From positions 304,950 through 368,949 of the forward strand of contig NZ_AUBH01000002.1 of assembly GCF_000429145.1 (NCBI RefSeq): a DNA stretch of 64,000 bases, in the 5' to 3' direction. Source of the DNA: Aestuariibacter salexigens DSM 15300 (GTDB taxonomy: Bacteria; Pseudomonadota; Gammaproteobacteria; Enterobacterales; Alteromonadaceae). The notes under the pieces are model-generated. The model had not been told where the DNA came from. It ran no database searches and was given only the letters and a program-made list of their open reading frames with translations. Of this stretch, positions 36,620 to 45,512 are shown in pieces. Both the position numbers and the translations under genes were made by a program. Numbering within the stretch: the stretch's first letter is position 1; every line of letters begins with the position of its first letter.

Positions 36620-37747
36620 ATGAAAATTAGCAGTAACTTCGACAGTGGCAATATTCAGGTTATTCATGCTCAGGACCCTCAAGATATTTCGCTGCGCATC
36701 AACAAAGATAACCAATCGGATTTTTATCAATGGTTTCATTTCAGGCTGGATAGCACGCCGTTTGTTGAGCACCGTATTACCATTGGCGACTTAAAAGGCT
36801 CTGCCTATCCAAATGGCTGGAATAATTATCAGGCCGTGGTCTCCTATGATCGCGACGAATGGTTTCGAGTCGACAGTGAATTTGATGGCGACAACCTGAC
36901 CATCCACTTTACACCCGAGTACGCACAGACCTATTTCGCCTATTTCGCCCCTTACAGTTATGAGCGGCACCTCGATTTGCTGGCGCGCGCACAGATGTCT
37001 TTTGATGCGTCTGTGGTCAACTTAGGTAACACGCTTGATGGTCGTGACCTGTCGCTTATTCAGGTTGGCCAGCAGGAAGAGGGCAAAAAACAGGTTTGGA
37101 TCACCGCTCGTCAGCATCCCGGTGAAACCATGGCTGAGTGGTTGGTTGAAGGGCTGTTGGAGCGTTTGCTGGACGAAGACGATGGCGTGGCTCGCGCGCT
37201 GCTTGATAAAGCCGTATTTTACATCGTCCCAAATATGAACCCGGACGGAAGTGTACGTGGACATTTACGTACTAACGCGGCTGGCATTAATCTGAACCGT
37301 GAATGGGCGTCCCCGAGTATTGAGAAGAGTCCTGAGGTGTTTTACGTTCTGGACAAGATGCAGGAGACCGGCGTTGACATGTATCTTGATGTGCATGGTG
37401 ATGAAGACCTGCCGTATAATTTTGTGGCGGGTAACGAAGGCAACCCAGGCTACAATGACCGTTTGCAGGCGCTGGAGGAAGCATTCAAATCGGCTTTGCT
37501 GACCGTCACGCCAGAATTTCAGGACGAGCATGGTTATCCAAAAGATGAGCCGGGCAAAGCAAACCTGACCGTCGCTTCAAATGCAGTGGGCGAGCGCTTT
37601 GACTGCCTGGCATTTACTTTGGAAATGCCATTTAAGGATAACAACGATTTGCCGGATCCCGCGTATGGATGGTCGCCGCAGCGCTGTCGCCAATTAGGCG
37701 AGGACGTCTTGGTTGCGTTATTATCCGTCGCTGACAGATTGCGCTAA
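36620..37747 (+). CDS. M14 family carboxypeptidase, cytosolic carboxypeptidase (CCP)-like
   Basis: A 375-residue zinc carboxypeptidase. An N-terminal beta domain of about 120 residues with WFHFRLDS and FAPYSYERH precedes the catalytic domain, the layout of CCP/Nna1-like enzymes. Zinc ligands are His and Glu of RQHPGETMAEW and His of LDVHGDEDLP. NPDGSVRGHLRTNAAGINLNREW shows the substrate-binding Arg and Asn. The catalytic Glu is expected in TLEMPF. There is no signal peptide. Eukaryotic relatives trim glutamate side chains; bacterial substrates are unknown. A TGA-terminated ATG at 36616 lies just before the true start. Confidence 0.9.
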   Translation: MKISSNFDSGNIQVIHAQDPQDISLRINKDNQSDFYQWFHFRLDSTPFVEHRITIGDLKGSAYPNGWNNYQAVVSYDRDEWFRVDSEFDGDNLTIHFTPEYAQTYFAYFAPYSYERHLDLLARAQMSFDASVVNLGNTLDGRDLSLIQVGQQEEGKKQVWITARQHPGETMAEWLVEGLLERLLDEDDGVARALLDKAVFYIVPNMNPDGSVRGHLRTNAAGINLNREWASPSIEKSPEVFYVLDKMQETGVDMYLDVHGDEDLPYNFVAGNEGNPGYNDRLQALEEAFKSALLTVTPEFQDEHGYPKDEPGKANLTVASNAVGERFDCLAFTLEMPFKDNNDLPDPAYGWSPQRCRQLGEDVLVALLSVADRLR

Positions 37748-37806
37748 AACGCTACGCTTTTTAACTTAACTACAACATACATAACAACAATAACTAGGGG
37801 ACAACA

Positions 37807-39471
37807 TTGGAAGCGTTTCATGATTTTCTAAAACTGCTGGACGGCAATCTTGGTGGCGCCTGGTGGTTTCCATATGTGCTACTCGGCACCGGCCTGTTTT
37901 TTACGTTTTACCTGAAATTTCCGCAGGTTCGCTACTTTTCACATGCATGGAAAGTGGTTACCGGAAAATTCGATCGTAAAGGTGCGAAGGGCGATACCAC
38001 GCATTTCCGGGCGCTGACGACGGCACTATCAGGAACGGTAGGAACCGGTAACATCAGTGGTGTGGCGTTCGCTATCTTTTTAGGTGGTCCGGCAGCACTG
38101 TTCTGGATGTGGGCAACGGCATTTTTCGGCATGACGACCAAGTTTGTTGAAGTCACCTTGTCGCACAAATACCGTGTGCAAACCGAAGATGGCACCATGG
38201 CCGGTGGCCCCATGTACTATATGGATCGCCGCTTGAATATGAAATGGCTGGCTGTCGCCTTCGCAATTGCTACTGTGATTAGCTCATTTGGTACAGGGAA
38301 TCTGCCGCAAAGTAACGGCATTGCCATGAGTATCGAAGCAACCTTTGGATTTGAGCCCTGGATTGTAGGTAGCGTGCTGGGCATCCTGCTGGCGATGGTG
38401 ATCTTAGGTGGTATCACTCGCATCGCAGCGGTGACATCGCGTATTGTGCCATTTATGGCGGTGGTTTATTTGATCGGTGCGTTTGCGGTCATTTTTGCCA
38501 ATATTGAAAATATCGGGCCTGCGTTTGCGTCAGTCATCTCCGATGCCTTTACCGGCTCTGCAGCGGCAGGGGGCTTCCTTGGTGCAACGATAGCTTATGC
38601 TTTTAACCGTGGCGTAAACCGTGGCCTGTTCTCTAACGAAGCGGGTCAGGGTTCAGCACCTATCGCCCACGCAGCTGCGAGAACTGACGAGCCTGTTTCC
38701 GAAGGCATGGTGTCCATTCTCGAACCGTTCATCGATACCATTATCATCTGTACCATCACCGGTTTGGTGATCCTGTCGTCTGGCGTATGGACGGAAAAGC
38801 ACCACAACGTGTTTGAGCGTTCAGACATGATGATCATTTCTGGTCAGTATTCTGAAGACAGTGCTGAAGACAAGGAACAGCTGTATAAGTACCTCAACGG
38901 TGTGGGCGGCAGCAGTGTGGAATATTACACAGGACCCATCAATGTTGTGAATGGTGTGGCGGTCAATCAGGACTTCACCTTGTTAAACGCGCGCTCCTTT
39001 GCTGAAGATGTGCGCTTTGGCGTCGGCTCTGAAGAAGACCTGTTTAGCGGCACAATACAGGTGGTTGACGGCAATATCCAACGCGAGAATATCGTGGTAT
39101 CAGGGAAATCCCTGGTCCATTCAGCCGCATTGACCACCATCGCCTTTACCCGCGGGTTCTTCGGTGACTTTGGCCAATACATCGTATCGGTAGGTCTGCT
39201 GCTTTTTGCCTTCTCGACCGCGATAGCCTGGTCTTATTATGGTGACAGGGCAATGACCTATTTGTTTGGTCCGCGCTCTGTCGGACCGTACCGCGTTATC
39301 TACGTAGCGGGATTTGTGTGGGCGTCGTTCTCAGACACGACCCTGGTATGGACGCTGTCTGCGGTTGCCATTGTGGTCATGACCTTGCCTAACCTGTTTG
39401 GTATATTGTTACTGCGCAAGGAGATGCGTGAATCTGTCGACCAGTATTGGCAGACGTTTAAAAAGGATTAA
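37807..39471 (+). CDS. Sodium:alanine/glycine symporter (AGCS family)
   Basis: A 554-residue inner-membrane symporter with about ten to eleven membrane segments. It starts with TTG behind a TAGGGG ribosome site. The family blocks are [31 protein letters not shown] (in part [10 protein letters not shown]), [10 protein letters not shown], and [21 protein letters not shown]. Between [10 protein letters not shown] and [11 protein letters not shown] there is an extra stretch of about 95 residues compared with the roughly 450-residue standard protein; it is hydrophilic and probably extracytoplasmic. Substrates should be small neutral amino acids. Confidence 0.93.
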   Translation: MEAFHDFLKLLDGNLGGAWWFPYVLLGTGLFFTFYLKFPQVRYFSHAWKVVTGKFDRKGAKGDTTHFRALTTALSGTVGTGNISGVAFAIFLGGPAALFWMWATAFFGMTTKFVEVTLSHKYRVQTEDGTMAGGPMYYMDRRLNMKWLAVAFAIATVISSFGTGNLPQSNGIAMSIEATFGFEPWIVGSVLGILLAMVILGGITRIAAVTSRIVPFMAVVYLIGAFAVIFANIENIGPAFASVISDAFTGSAAAGGFLGATIAYAFNRGVNRGLFSNEAGQGSAPIAHAAARTDEPVSEGMVSILEPFIDTIIICTITGLVILSSGVWTEKHHNVFERSDMMIISGQYSEDSAEDKEQLYKYLNGVGGSSVEYYTGPINVVNGVAVNQDFTLLNARSFAEDVRFGVGSEEDLFSGTIQVVDGNIQRENIVVSGKSLVHSAALTTIAFTRGFFGDFGQYIVSVGLLLFAFSTAIAWSYYGDRAMTYLFGPRSVGPYRVIYVAGFVWASFSDTTLVWTLSAVAIVVMTLPNLFGILLLRKEMRESVDQYWQTFKKD

Positions 39472-39483
39472 CTCGCTTTCATC

Positions 39484-39518
39484 CTGCGTCGCGTGCTTGT
39501 TCTGAGCACCCGACGCAG
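39484..39518 (+). terminator. Long hairpin after the AGCS gene
   Basis: CTGCGTCG and CGACGCAG form an outer eight-base stem, GTGCT and AGCAC an inner five-base stem, with one C-C mismatch and a seven-base loop. No T run follows, so it may be a Rho-dependent end or an RNA-stability element. Confidence 0.5.
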
Positions 39519-39579
39519 TGATCCCGACAATCAATGTGATGCGTAGACATAAGCAAATGTCGGCATCGTGGAGTATTGA

Positions 39580-39900
39580 ATGGCATTAACTGATTGCCCA
39601 TCGTGCAATAAAAAGATATCCGATAAATCAACCTTGTGTCCGCATTGCAATTTTGCAGTGGGAGATGCCTCTTCTGAGGACATATTGCGCAAGCAAAACC
39701 TGCAAAAGTTCCACCGTAAACAGCGCGTGCAAAACCAGTCGCTGGTCGCCATGCTGCTGTTCATAACTGGCTTTGGGTTCATGTACTGGGGCGGCACACA
39801 ACCCGGTGATTTGCAGCATAACCTCGCCATTATGGTGTCCATCGTTGGCTTTGTCTGGTACATCGTTAATCGCGTGCGACTGGCATTGTTAAAAAGGTAG
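39580..39900 (+). CDS. Zinc-ribbon membrane protein of unknown function
   Basis: A 106-residue protein with an N-terminal zinc ribbon (CPSC and CPHC, 14 residues apart), a basic linker and two hydrophobic segments (about residues 56-74 and 82-100). The ribbon should face the cytoplasm. No named family is recognised. It is followed after three bases by the DUF1315 gene and may be coupled to it. Confidence 0.8.
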   Translation: MALTDCPSCNKKISDKSTLCPHCNFAVGDASSEDILRKQNLQKFHRKQRVQNQSLVAMLLFITGFGFMYWGGTQPGDLQHNLAIMVSIVGFVWYIVNRVRLALLKR

Positions 39901-39903
39901 AGA

Positions 39904-40197
39904 ATGGACATAAATGCATTGCTCAGCACCATGACGCCTGAGATTTATGAGCGCATGCGTCAGGCCGTTGAGACCGGTAAATGGCCGGATGGTAAAGCGT
40001 TAACCGAGGAACAGCGCGACAACAGTCTGCAGCTGGTGCTGTTATATCAGTCGAAAGTGCTGAAATCTGCTGAGCATATGACGATTGGCGAAGATGGCAA
40101 CATTGTGCAGAAAAGTCGTCAACAACTTAAACAAGAAATGGGTCTTGATAAGCCAGACCCCAACACCATTGCGCGGTTTAAACAGGATGATATTTAA
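39904..40197 (+). CDS. DUF1315 (YeaC-like) protein
   Basis: A 97-residue protein matching the DUF1315/YeaC pattern: MTPEIYERMRQAVETGKWPDG, then LTEEQRDNSLQLVLLYQ, and a Lys/Gln-rich tail. Function is unknown. Its last 11 bases overlap the start of the DUF349 gene, indicating coupled translation. Confidence 0.88.
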   Translation: MDINALLSTMTPEIYERMRQAVETGKWPDGKALTEEQRDNSLQLVLLYQSKVLKSAEHMTIGEDGNIVQKSRQQLKQEMGLDKPDPNTIARFKQDDI

Positions 40198-42988
40198 GCG
40201 TCTTTTCCAACCAAAATATAAGCATCCTGATGCTCAACAACGACTTCATGCCATCGCAGAGCTGACACCGGATAACCCGGAGCAAAAGAGCATTTTGCAT
40301 GAACTTGCATTCAATGACGGTAGTGCCGACGTGAGTATTGCTGCGCTCGAAAAGCTCAATTCATTTCCACTGTGGAATAAGATGGCGGAAATTGCCTCTG
40401 ATGAAAAAGTTCGCAAGGCGGCACGACGTAAAGTTGAGCAATTGCTGCTGGCTGGAAAGGGTGCAGGTCTTGATGCGCAACAGAAGCGAGACTTTATCAT
40501 GCAGAGCAAAGACTTCGCTACCCTCGAGCTGTTGTTAAGACAAGACCCTTTAGTACAGCAAGATCTTTCGCTGGTGCGCCATATTCTTGAAAAAGTCGAC
40601 AAGACCGCCTTGTTTAACCATGTGTTTTATAACGTGCTAGACGCCTCAGCACAGCTGCAATTTTTGCCGGAATTTGACAGTGACAGCGACTTACAGCGCA
40701 TCATTAAAAAAGTCGACAATGATGACGTCAGACAGGCAGCACAGGCGTTGCTTGCCGAGCGGGAAGCGCAGGCCAATAAACCGAAAGAGATCGCTGCAGC
40801 AGCCAAGCTGGTGCTGGCGAAACTTCTCGCGCTCAGAGACGAGCAGGACTTTGGACGATTCTCTGAGCAGCGCCAGACATTGACGGATGAATTTGGCCAG
40901 CTTGCTGAGCAATTTGACTGCCTTGCCGATACCGAAGCCGCCACGTTCAATGAGAAATATGCGCAACTAACCGGTAAATTGGATAGTACCCAACAAGTCT
41001 TACAGCAGCGTTTTGATGAGCAGCAGCAACAGCGTGAAGCAAAACAACGCATAGAGTCGGCTGAGGCGTCTGCCAGACGGGTGCTGTCGTCTCTCAATGA
41101 TACGTTGGATGGAGAGATTCAAACACTCAGCCAGGAACAGATAACTGACCTGGAGCAACAATTACTGAATGCCAGTGATGCCCTGTCAACGGCGCTTTCT
41201 GATGCAGATATCGATCCAAGCAGCCGTGCTGCATTGGAGTCATTGCTAAACCGCTTAATGATGTCGCGGGCGACGATCGACAAGCTGCCGGCCTTACAGA
41301 CAGCTTGTGAGAAGGCCTTACAGCTCATTGAAAATCTGGCGACAGAAGCCATACCTGAGAACGTTGAGCAGATGGAAGAAGTGTCTCGGCACCTGAGTGA
41401 ATTATCCGAACGCTATCGCTCGATTAAAAATGCGTTCGCAGACTGGTGGCCAGAGCGCCTTGATAAGCAGTGGCAAAAAGCGCGCAAGCCCTTTCAACAG
41501 GCAATGAATGCACTGCAAGAACAAATCAAACAGTCTGAGTCGCGGGTCCGCAATAAACTACGCGCCGTGGAAAGCCTGATTAAACAGGGGCGGTTCAGAC
41601 CGGCAATGGGTCTGTTTAAGAAGGTCAGCAGCTGGTATGCAGCACTTCCTGAGAAAGCCCAGCTACGGTTACAGCGACAGTACCAACAGGTACAACAGGA
41701 TGTCGAAGAGTTGCAGGGCTGGCAGGAATACATTGCGCAGCCCCGCAAGCCCGCGATGTTAGAACAAGCGCAGCAGCTTGCCAGCCAGCCGGTCACCGAC
41801 CACAGTAAACGTGCTGAGGAAGTGAAAAAACTGCGTGCTGAGTGGGCCAGCCTGGGTGTGCTCCAATCTGACGAAGATTCTGCATTGAACACAGCGTTTG
41901 ATGACGCGCTCGAGAGAGCGTTTGCGCCCTGCAGAGGATATTTTGCTCAGCGTCAGCAACAGCGTCAGGAAAGTCTTGCCCAAAAGCAGGCCATACTGGA
42001 TGAGTTGAGTCAATTTGACCTTGAGCAGGATACTCACGAAGTTGAACACGCCTACCGACACTTTTTACAACGCTGGCAAACTTGCGGCGAAGTGGAGCGT
42101 GGGCAACGCGATAAGGTCGCCAAAGCCTTTTCTGATGCCATCGCCCCTCTTAAGCAGCAGGCGGAAGCGTTTTATCAGCAAAATGCTGAACGTAAGAAAA
42201 GCCTGATCACTCAGGCCAGCGCACTGGCGGATGAACAGGACGCTGAGGTCGCCGCAGAGCAGGCTAAGCAACTCCAGCAGAGCTGGAAAAATATTGGCTT
42301 TGCAGGGCATAAGAAAGACAACAAGCTGTGGCGCGAATTCAGACGCGTGAACGATGCCATATTTGCCAATCTCGGTGAGCAAAGGCAGGCGCATCGAAAC
42401 GAGGTGGATGAACAGGTCGAACAGGCGAAACAGTTAATAACCCAACTGCGCACACTGATCGATGAGAGTGGCGACAATGAGTCGCTTAAACATGCTCAGC
42501 AGCAGCAAAAGATGCTGCATTCTCAATTGGATACCTTACCGGCGCGACAGCGGCAGAAGCTGGATAGCGCGGTGTCAGAGTGCGACAAGGCATTGGCTAA
42601 AAAGCGTCTGCAGGCACAGCAACAACAGAGGCAGCGAGAACTAGAGGCTCTATTTTCGACGCTGGAAAGCTGGCGTGAAGGCGCGCAGCCACCTGTTGCT
42701 GATGACGTGCCTCCTGCTTACCGACAATGGTTCAAAGTGGATACACAGGCGACTGACTTATCCCGCGACCAGCTTACTGTGATGATGGAGATTCTGGCTG
42801 ATGTGCCATCACCACAGAGCGAGCAGGAAAAACGCAAGGCCTTACAACTGCAAATGATGGCAGATAAGTTGGAAAACGGTGAACAGCAGTCTCAGGAAGC
42901 ATTACTGATGCAATGGGTATCCAAAGGTCCATTGGCTGCCAATGATATTGCACTATTACAGAGACTCAGACGCAGCGTTGATGCTTGA
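40187..42988 (+). CDS. DUF349 domain-containing large coiled-coil protein
   Basis: A 933-residue protein from the ATG at 40187, which overlaps the DUF1315 stop; the longer frame to 40085 is inside that gene. The N-terminal 170 residues look like HEAT-type repeats. The rest is Gln/Glu/Ala-rich helix with repeated W-x10-20-WP or FRxxxD blocks such as NAFADWWPERLDKQWQKA and SWKNIGFAGHKKDNKLWREF, which fit the DUF349 repeats. There is no signal peptide or membrane segment. Function is unknown; a structural or RNA-related role has been guessed for the family. The gene ends 58 bases before glpK. Confidence 0.82.
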   Translation: MIFKRLFQPKYKHPDAQQRLHAIAELTPDNPEQKSILHELAFNDGSADVSIAALEKLNSFPLWNKMAEIASDEKVRKAARRKVEQLLLAGKGAGLDAQQKRDFIMQSKDFATLELLLRQDPLVQQDLSLVRHILEKVDKTALFNHVFYNVLDASAQLQFLPEFDSDSDLQRIIKKVDNDDVRQAAQALLAEREAQANKPKEIAAAAKLVLAKLLALRDEQDFGRFSEQRQTLTDEFGQLAEQFDCLADTEAATFNEKYAQLTGKLDSTQQVLQQRFDEQQQQREAKQRIESAEASARRVLSSLNDTLDGEIQTLSQEQITDLEQQLLNASDALSTALSDADIDPSSRAALESLLNRLMMSRATIDKLPALQTACEKALQLIENLATEAIPENVEQMEEVSRHLSELSERYRSIKNAFADWWPERLDKQWQKARKPFQQAMNALQEQIKQSESRVRNKLRAVESLIKQGRFRPAMGLFKKVSSWYAALPEKAQLRLQRQYQQVQQDVEELQGWQEYIAQPRKPAMLEQAQQLASQPVTDHSKRAEEVKKLRAEWASLGVLQSDEDSALNTAFDDALERAFAPCRGYFAQRQQQRQESLAQKQAILDELSQFDLEQDTHEVEHAYRHFLQRWQTCGEVERGQRDKVAKAFSDAIAPLKQQAEAFYQQNAERKKSLITQASALADEQDAEVAAEQAKQLQQSWKNIGFAGHKKDNKLWREFRRVNDAIFANLGEQRQAHRNEVDEQVEQAKQLITQLRTLIDESGDNESLKHAQQQQKMLHSQLDTLPARQRQKLDSAVSECDKALAKKRLQAQQQQRQRELEALFSTLESWREGAQPPVADDVPPAYRQWFKVDTQATDLSRDQLTVMMEILADVPSPQSEQEKRKALQLQMMADKLENGEQQSQEALLMQWVSKGPLAANDIALLQRLRRSVDA

Positions 42989-43007
42989 CCACAGGTCAAT
43001 GGCGTGT

Positions 43008-43022
43008 ACATTCGAACGAACG
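43008..43022. promoter_or_regulatory. Possible GlpR-like operator before glpK
   Basis: ACATTCGAACGAACGT contains facing TTCG and CGAA elements as in GlpR sites, but with a two-base rather than four-base spacer. It lies 25 bases before the glpK start. An adjacent inverted repeat TTGACC-ACA-GGTCAA (42985-42999) overlaps the previous stop codon. Confidence 0.3.
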
Positions 43023-43046
43023 TGTCAGATTAAGGCTTCTTAATCA

Positions 43047-44546
43047 ATGAATAATAATCAGAACGCGGTCCTGTCACTGGATCAGGGAACAACATCCAGT
43101 CGCGCAATTTTATTTTCACCCGAAGGGCAGGCCCTGTTTACTGCGCAACAGGAGTTCGCCCAGCACTATCCCGCCAACGGCTGGGTTGAACATGAGCCTC
43201 AGGCTATCTGGGACAGCTGTGTAGCAGTCTGTAGAGAGGCGCTGCAGTTTGCTGCTGATAACGACATCAGCGTAGTGAGTATGGCCATCGTCAATCAGCG
43301 CGAAACCACCGTGGTGTGGAATCGCAAGACGGGCGTGCCCATCTACAACGCCATTGTGTGGCAGGATAGACGCACCGCAGACCGCTGTCAGCAGCTGGCA
43401 GAACATGCCATCGATATTCATCAACGCACCGGCTTGCGACTCGATCCGTATTTTTCAGCAACCAAAATCAGTTGGATCCTTGACCATGTTGATGGCGCAA
43501 GACAGCTTGCTGCTCAGGGTGAGCTGGCGTTTGGTACCATCGACAGCTTCCTGATTTCGCAGCTGACGTCGGGACACATTCACGCAACCGACACGACCAA
43601 TGCCAGTCGCACCAACCTTTTCAATATCAAGACGATGAACTGGGACCCGCATCTGTGCGAGCTATTTGATGTGCCAATGAGCCTGCTGCCAGAAGTGAAA
43701 CAATCCGCAGACGATTATGGTGTCACGGATCCTGCCATTCTTGGTCAGGCCATCCCAATAGGCGCTGTTGTTGGCGACCAGCAGGCCGCCTTAATTGGTC
43801 AGGGTGGGCTGACCCAGGGCGATGCGAAGGTCACCTTCGGTACCGGCTGCTTTGCGTTAGTCAATACTGGTCAACTGTGTCTCGCGTCAAAAAATAACCT
43901 GTTGTCCACGGTTGCCTACTCAGTCGCTGGCACCACCCACTATGCGGTGGAAGGTGCAGTATTTATAGCCGGTGCGGCAGTACAGTGGCTGCGTGATGAA
44001 TTGGGGATACTGACGCATGCTGCACAATCTGAAGCGATTGCCAGTAGTGTGAATGATGACCATGGTATTGTCCTTGTGCCAGCCTTTACCGGGCTCGGTG
44101 CGCCGCACTGGCAACCTGATGCCAGAGGTGCCGCATTTGGATTGACCAGAGATACCGGCAGTGCCGAGATTATTCGTGCCACCTTAGAATCGGTCTGTTT
44201 TCAGACCGTTGATTTGCTGGACGCAATGGCAATGGATGGGATCCAGACCCGGCAGATAAAAGTCGATGGTGGCATGGTGGCAAATAACTGGCTTTGCCAG
44301 TTTCTGTCTGACATCGCCGCTGTGCCGGTTATGCGCCCTCGTGTGATGGAAACCACGGCGCTGGGCGGCGCCGGACTGGCTATGCTGCAGCAGGGCTTGA
44401 TTGAAGATTTATCAACACTTACCACATTGAATCAAATTGACCGGAACTACCAGCCTGTGATGGCCGATGAGGTGCGTACATACAAGCGTAAGCACTGGAA
44501 TGCCGCGGTGCAGGCAACCCTGCACATGACGCAGCTTACCCGCTAA
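43047..44546 (+). CDS. glpK: Glycerol kinase
   Basis: A 499-residue FGGY kinase that makes glycerol 3-phosphate. The phosphate-binding loop is SLDQGTTSSRAI, the catalytic region includes IVWQDRRTA, TKISWILDHV and GAVVGDQQAALIGQ, and GLGAPHWQPDARGAAFGLTR is the FGGY signature region near residue 355. Length is standard. glpF and glpD are absent here. The stop lies five bases from the stop of the convergent lipoprotein gene. Confidence 0.97.
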   Translation: MNNNQNAVLSLDQGTTSSRAILFSPEGQALFTAQQEFAQHYPANGWVEHEPQAIWDSCVAVCREALQFAADNDISVVSMAIVNQRETTVVWNRKTGVPIYNAIVWQDRRTADRCQQLAEHAIDIHQRTGLRLDPYFSATKISWILDHVDGARQLAAQGELAFGTIDSFLISQLTSGHIHATDTTNASRTNLFNIKTMNWDPHLCELFDVPMSLLPEVKQSADDYGVTDPAILGQAIPIGAVVGDQQAALIGQGGLTQGDAKVTFGTGCFALVNTGQLCLASKNNLLSTVAYSVAGTTHYAVEGAVFIAGAAVQWLRDELGILTHAAQSEAIASSVNDDHGIVLVPAFTGLGAPHWQPDARGAAFGLTRDTGSAEIIRATLESVCFQTVDLLDAMAMDGIQTRQIKVDGGMVANNWLCQFLSDIAAVPVMRPRVMETTALGGAGLAMLQQGLIEDLSTLTTLNQIDRNYQPVMADEVRTYKRKHWNAAVQATLHMTQLTR

Positions 44547-44551
44547 CGTCG

Positions 44552-45220
44552 TTAACGTCGGTCATAGCGTTCGATAATTTTATCCTGATTTGCCGGATCG
44601 TCGAGTTCAAGTTTTACTGGGCGATAAAGGATGATAGCACCTGAAATCGACGCCCCGGATTCGATGGTCAAGCTGGGATTGCGGTCATCATGCCAGCCCC
44701 AGCTATTTTCGTTGCGTTGAAATATCACATCACCCTCAATATGAGTGCCGCTTTGCAGGGTAATGTCGCCATTGTAGGTCAGCACGTTGTGTGAAACGGA
44801 TACATCCTTCAATTCAATGTCGCCGTTTACCGTACTGATATCACCTTCTATATTCGCGCCCCTACGCAACGTAATGTCACCGTTCACGGTATCTATATTA
44901 CCCATACTGGTAAATGCTGAGCCCGCCTGAATATCACCGTTTACGGTGGACGCAGTCGCGACGGTGACGCGATCGCCGATGTTGATATCACCGTTAACGC
45001 TGTCTACGTTTGTGGCGCTGACATCATCATTCAGTTGTACGCCGCCATTGACCGAAGAGACATTGTTGACGCTGCGTCCCTGTGACACCTCAAGTTGACC
45101 AAATACGCTGCTGGCATCGCCGTTGGCACCACCAATGTGCACCACACATCCACTCAATAGTAAGCTTGTCGACAAGCAGGTAGCCAGTACCACAGAGGGT
45201 GTGAAACGGGGTAAATACAT
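44552..45220 (-). CDS. Lipoprotein with repeated VNGD rungs (beta-helix)
   Basis: A 222-residue lipoprotein with lipobox LLLSGC at residues 20-25. The mature part carries six VNGG/VNGD/YNGD motifs spaced 18 or 19 residues apart, each followed by a short hydrophobic strand (for example VNGDITLRRG, VNGDIELKDV, YNGDITLQSG). This spacing fits one turn of a parallel beta-helix, as in bactofilin-like or DUF4097-like proteins. A hydrophilic NENSWGWHDDRN loop and a strand-rich cap follow. No enzyme motif is present. It probably sits in the outer membrane or periplasm; function unknown. Confidence 0.8.
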   Translation of the reverse strand: MYLPRFTPSVVLATCLSTSLLLSGCVVHIGGANGDASSVFGQLEVSQGRSVNNVSSVNGGVQLNDDVSATNVDSVNGDINIGDRVTVATASTVNGDIQAGSAFTSMGNIDTVNGDITLRRGANIEGDISTVNGDIELKDVSVSHNVLTYNGDITLQSGTHIEGDVIFQRNENSWGWHDDRNPSLTIESGASISGAIILYRPVKLELDDPANQDKIIERYDRR

Positions 45221-45512
45221 CAGATTGCTCCATTCAAACTAGATTCATTACCCAATCATTAGCAGGAAGGATGCCAATAGGTAACTTATTGTTTTATATG
45301 TATATAGTGATTTCTTTGTTGAGCACGTGCAGTTAAATCAGACGAATGTGGCGAGATTTACCACTAACTAGTTTATTTCACTTCCTACGCATTCGATTGG
45401 CATGCTGTTCATTTTTTAACACATTGAATTGCATGAAAAAAATGAATTGGTCTGGAATGTGCAAAGCGTCACATGTGAATTAATCAAACTCATTAAACAA
45501 GAGAGAATAACA
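45221..45512. other. AT-rich divergent intergenic region
   Basis: This gap of 292 bases between the VNGD lipoprotein and the polytopic membrane protein is AT-rich and should hold both promoters. The frame from 45429 is open but starts with an unconvincing region. I see no clear operator or RNA gene. Confidence 0.5.

Noticed and set aside
45165..45178. TTGTCGACAA inside the VNGD lipoprotein gene as a prp operator
   Set aside because: It is inside a signal-peptide coding segment, 12 kb from the prp operon, and is best explained by chance codon use.
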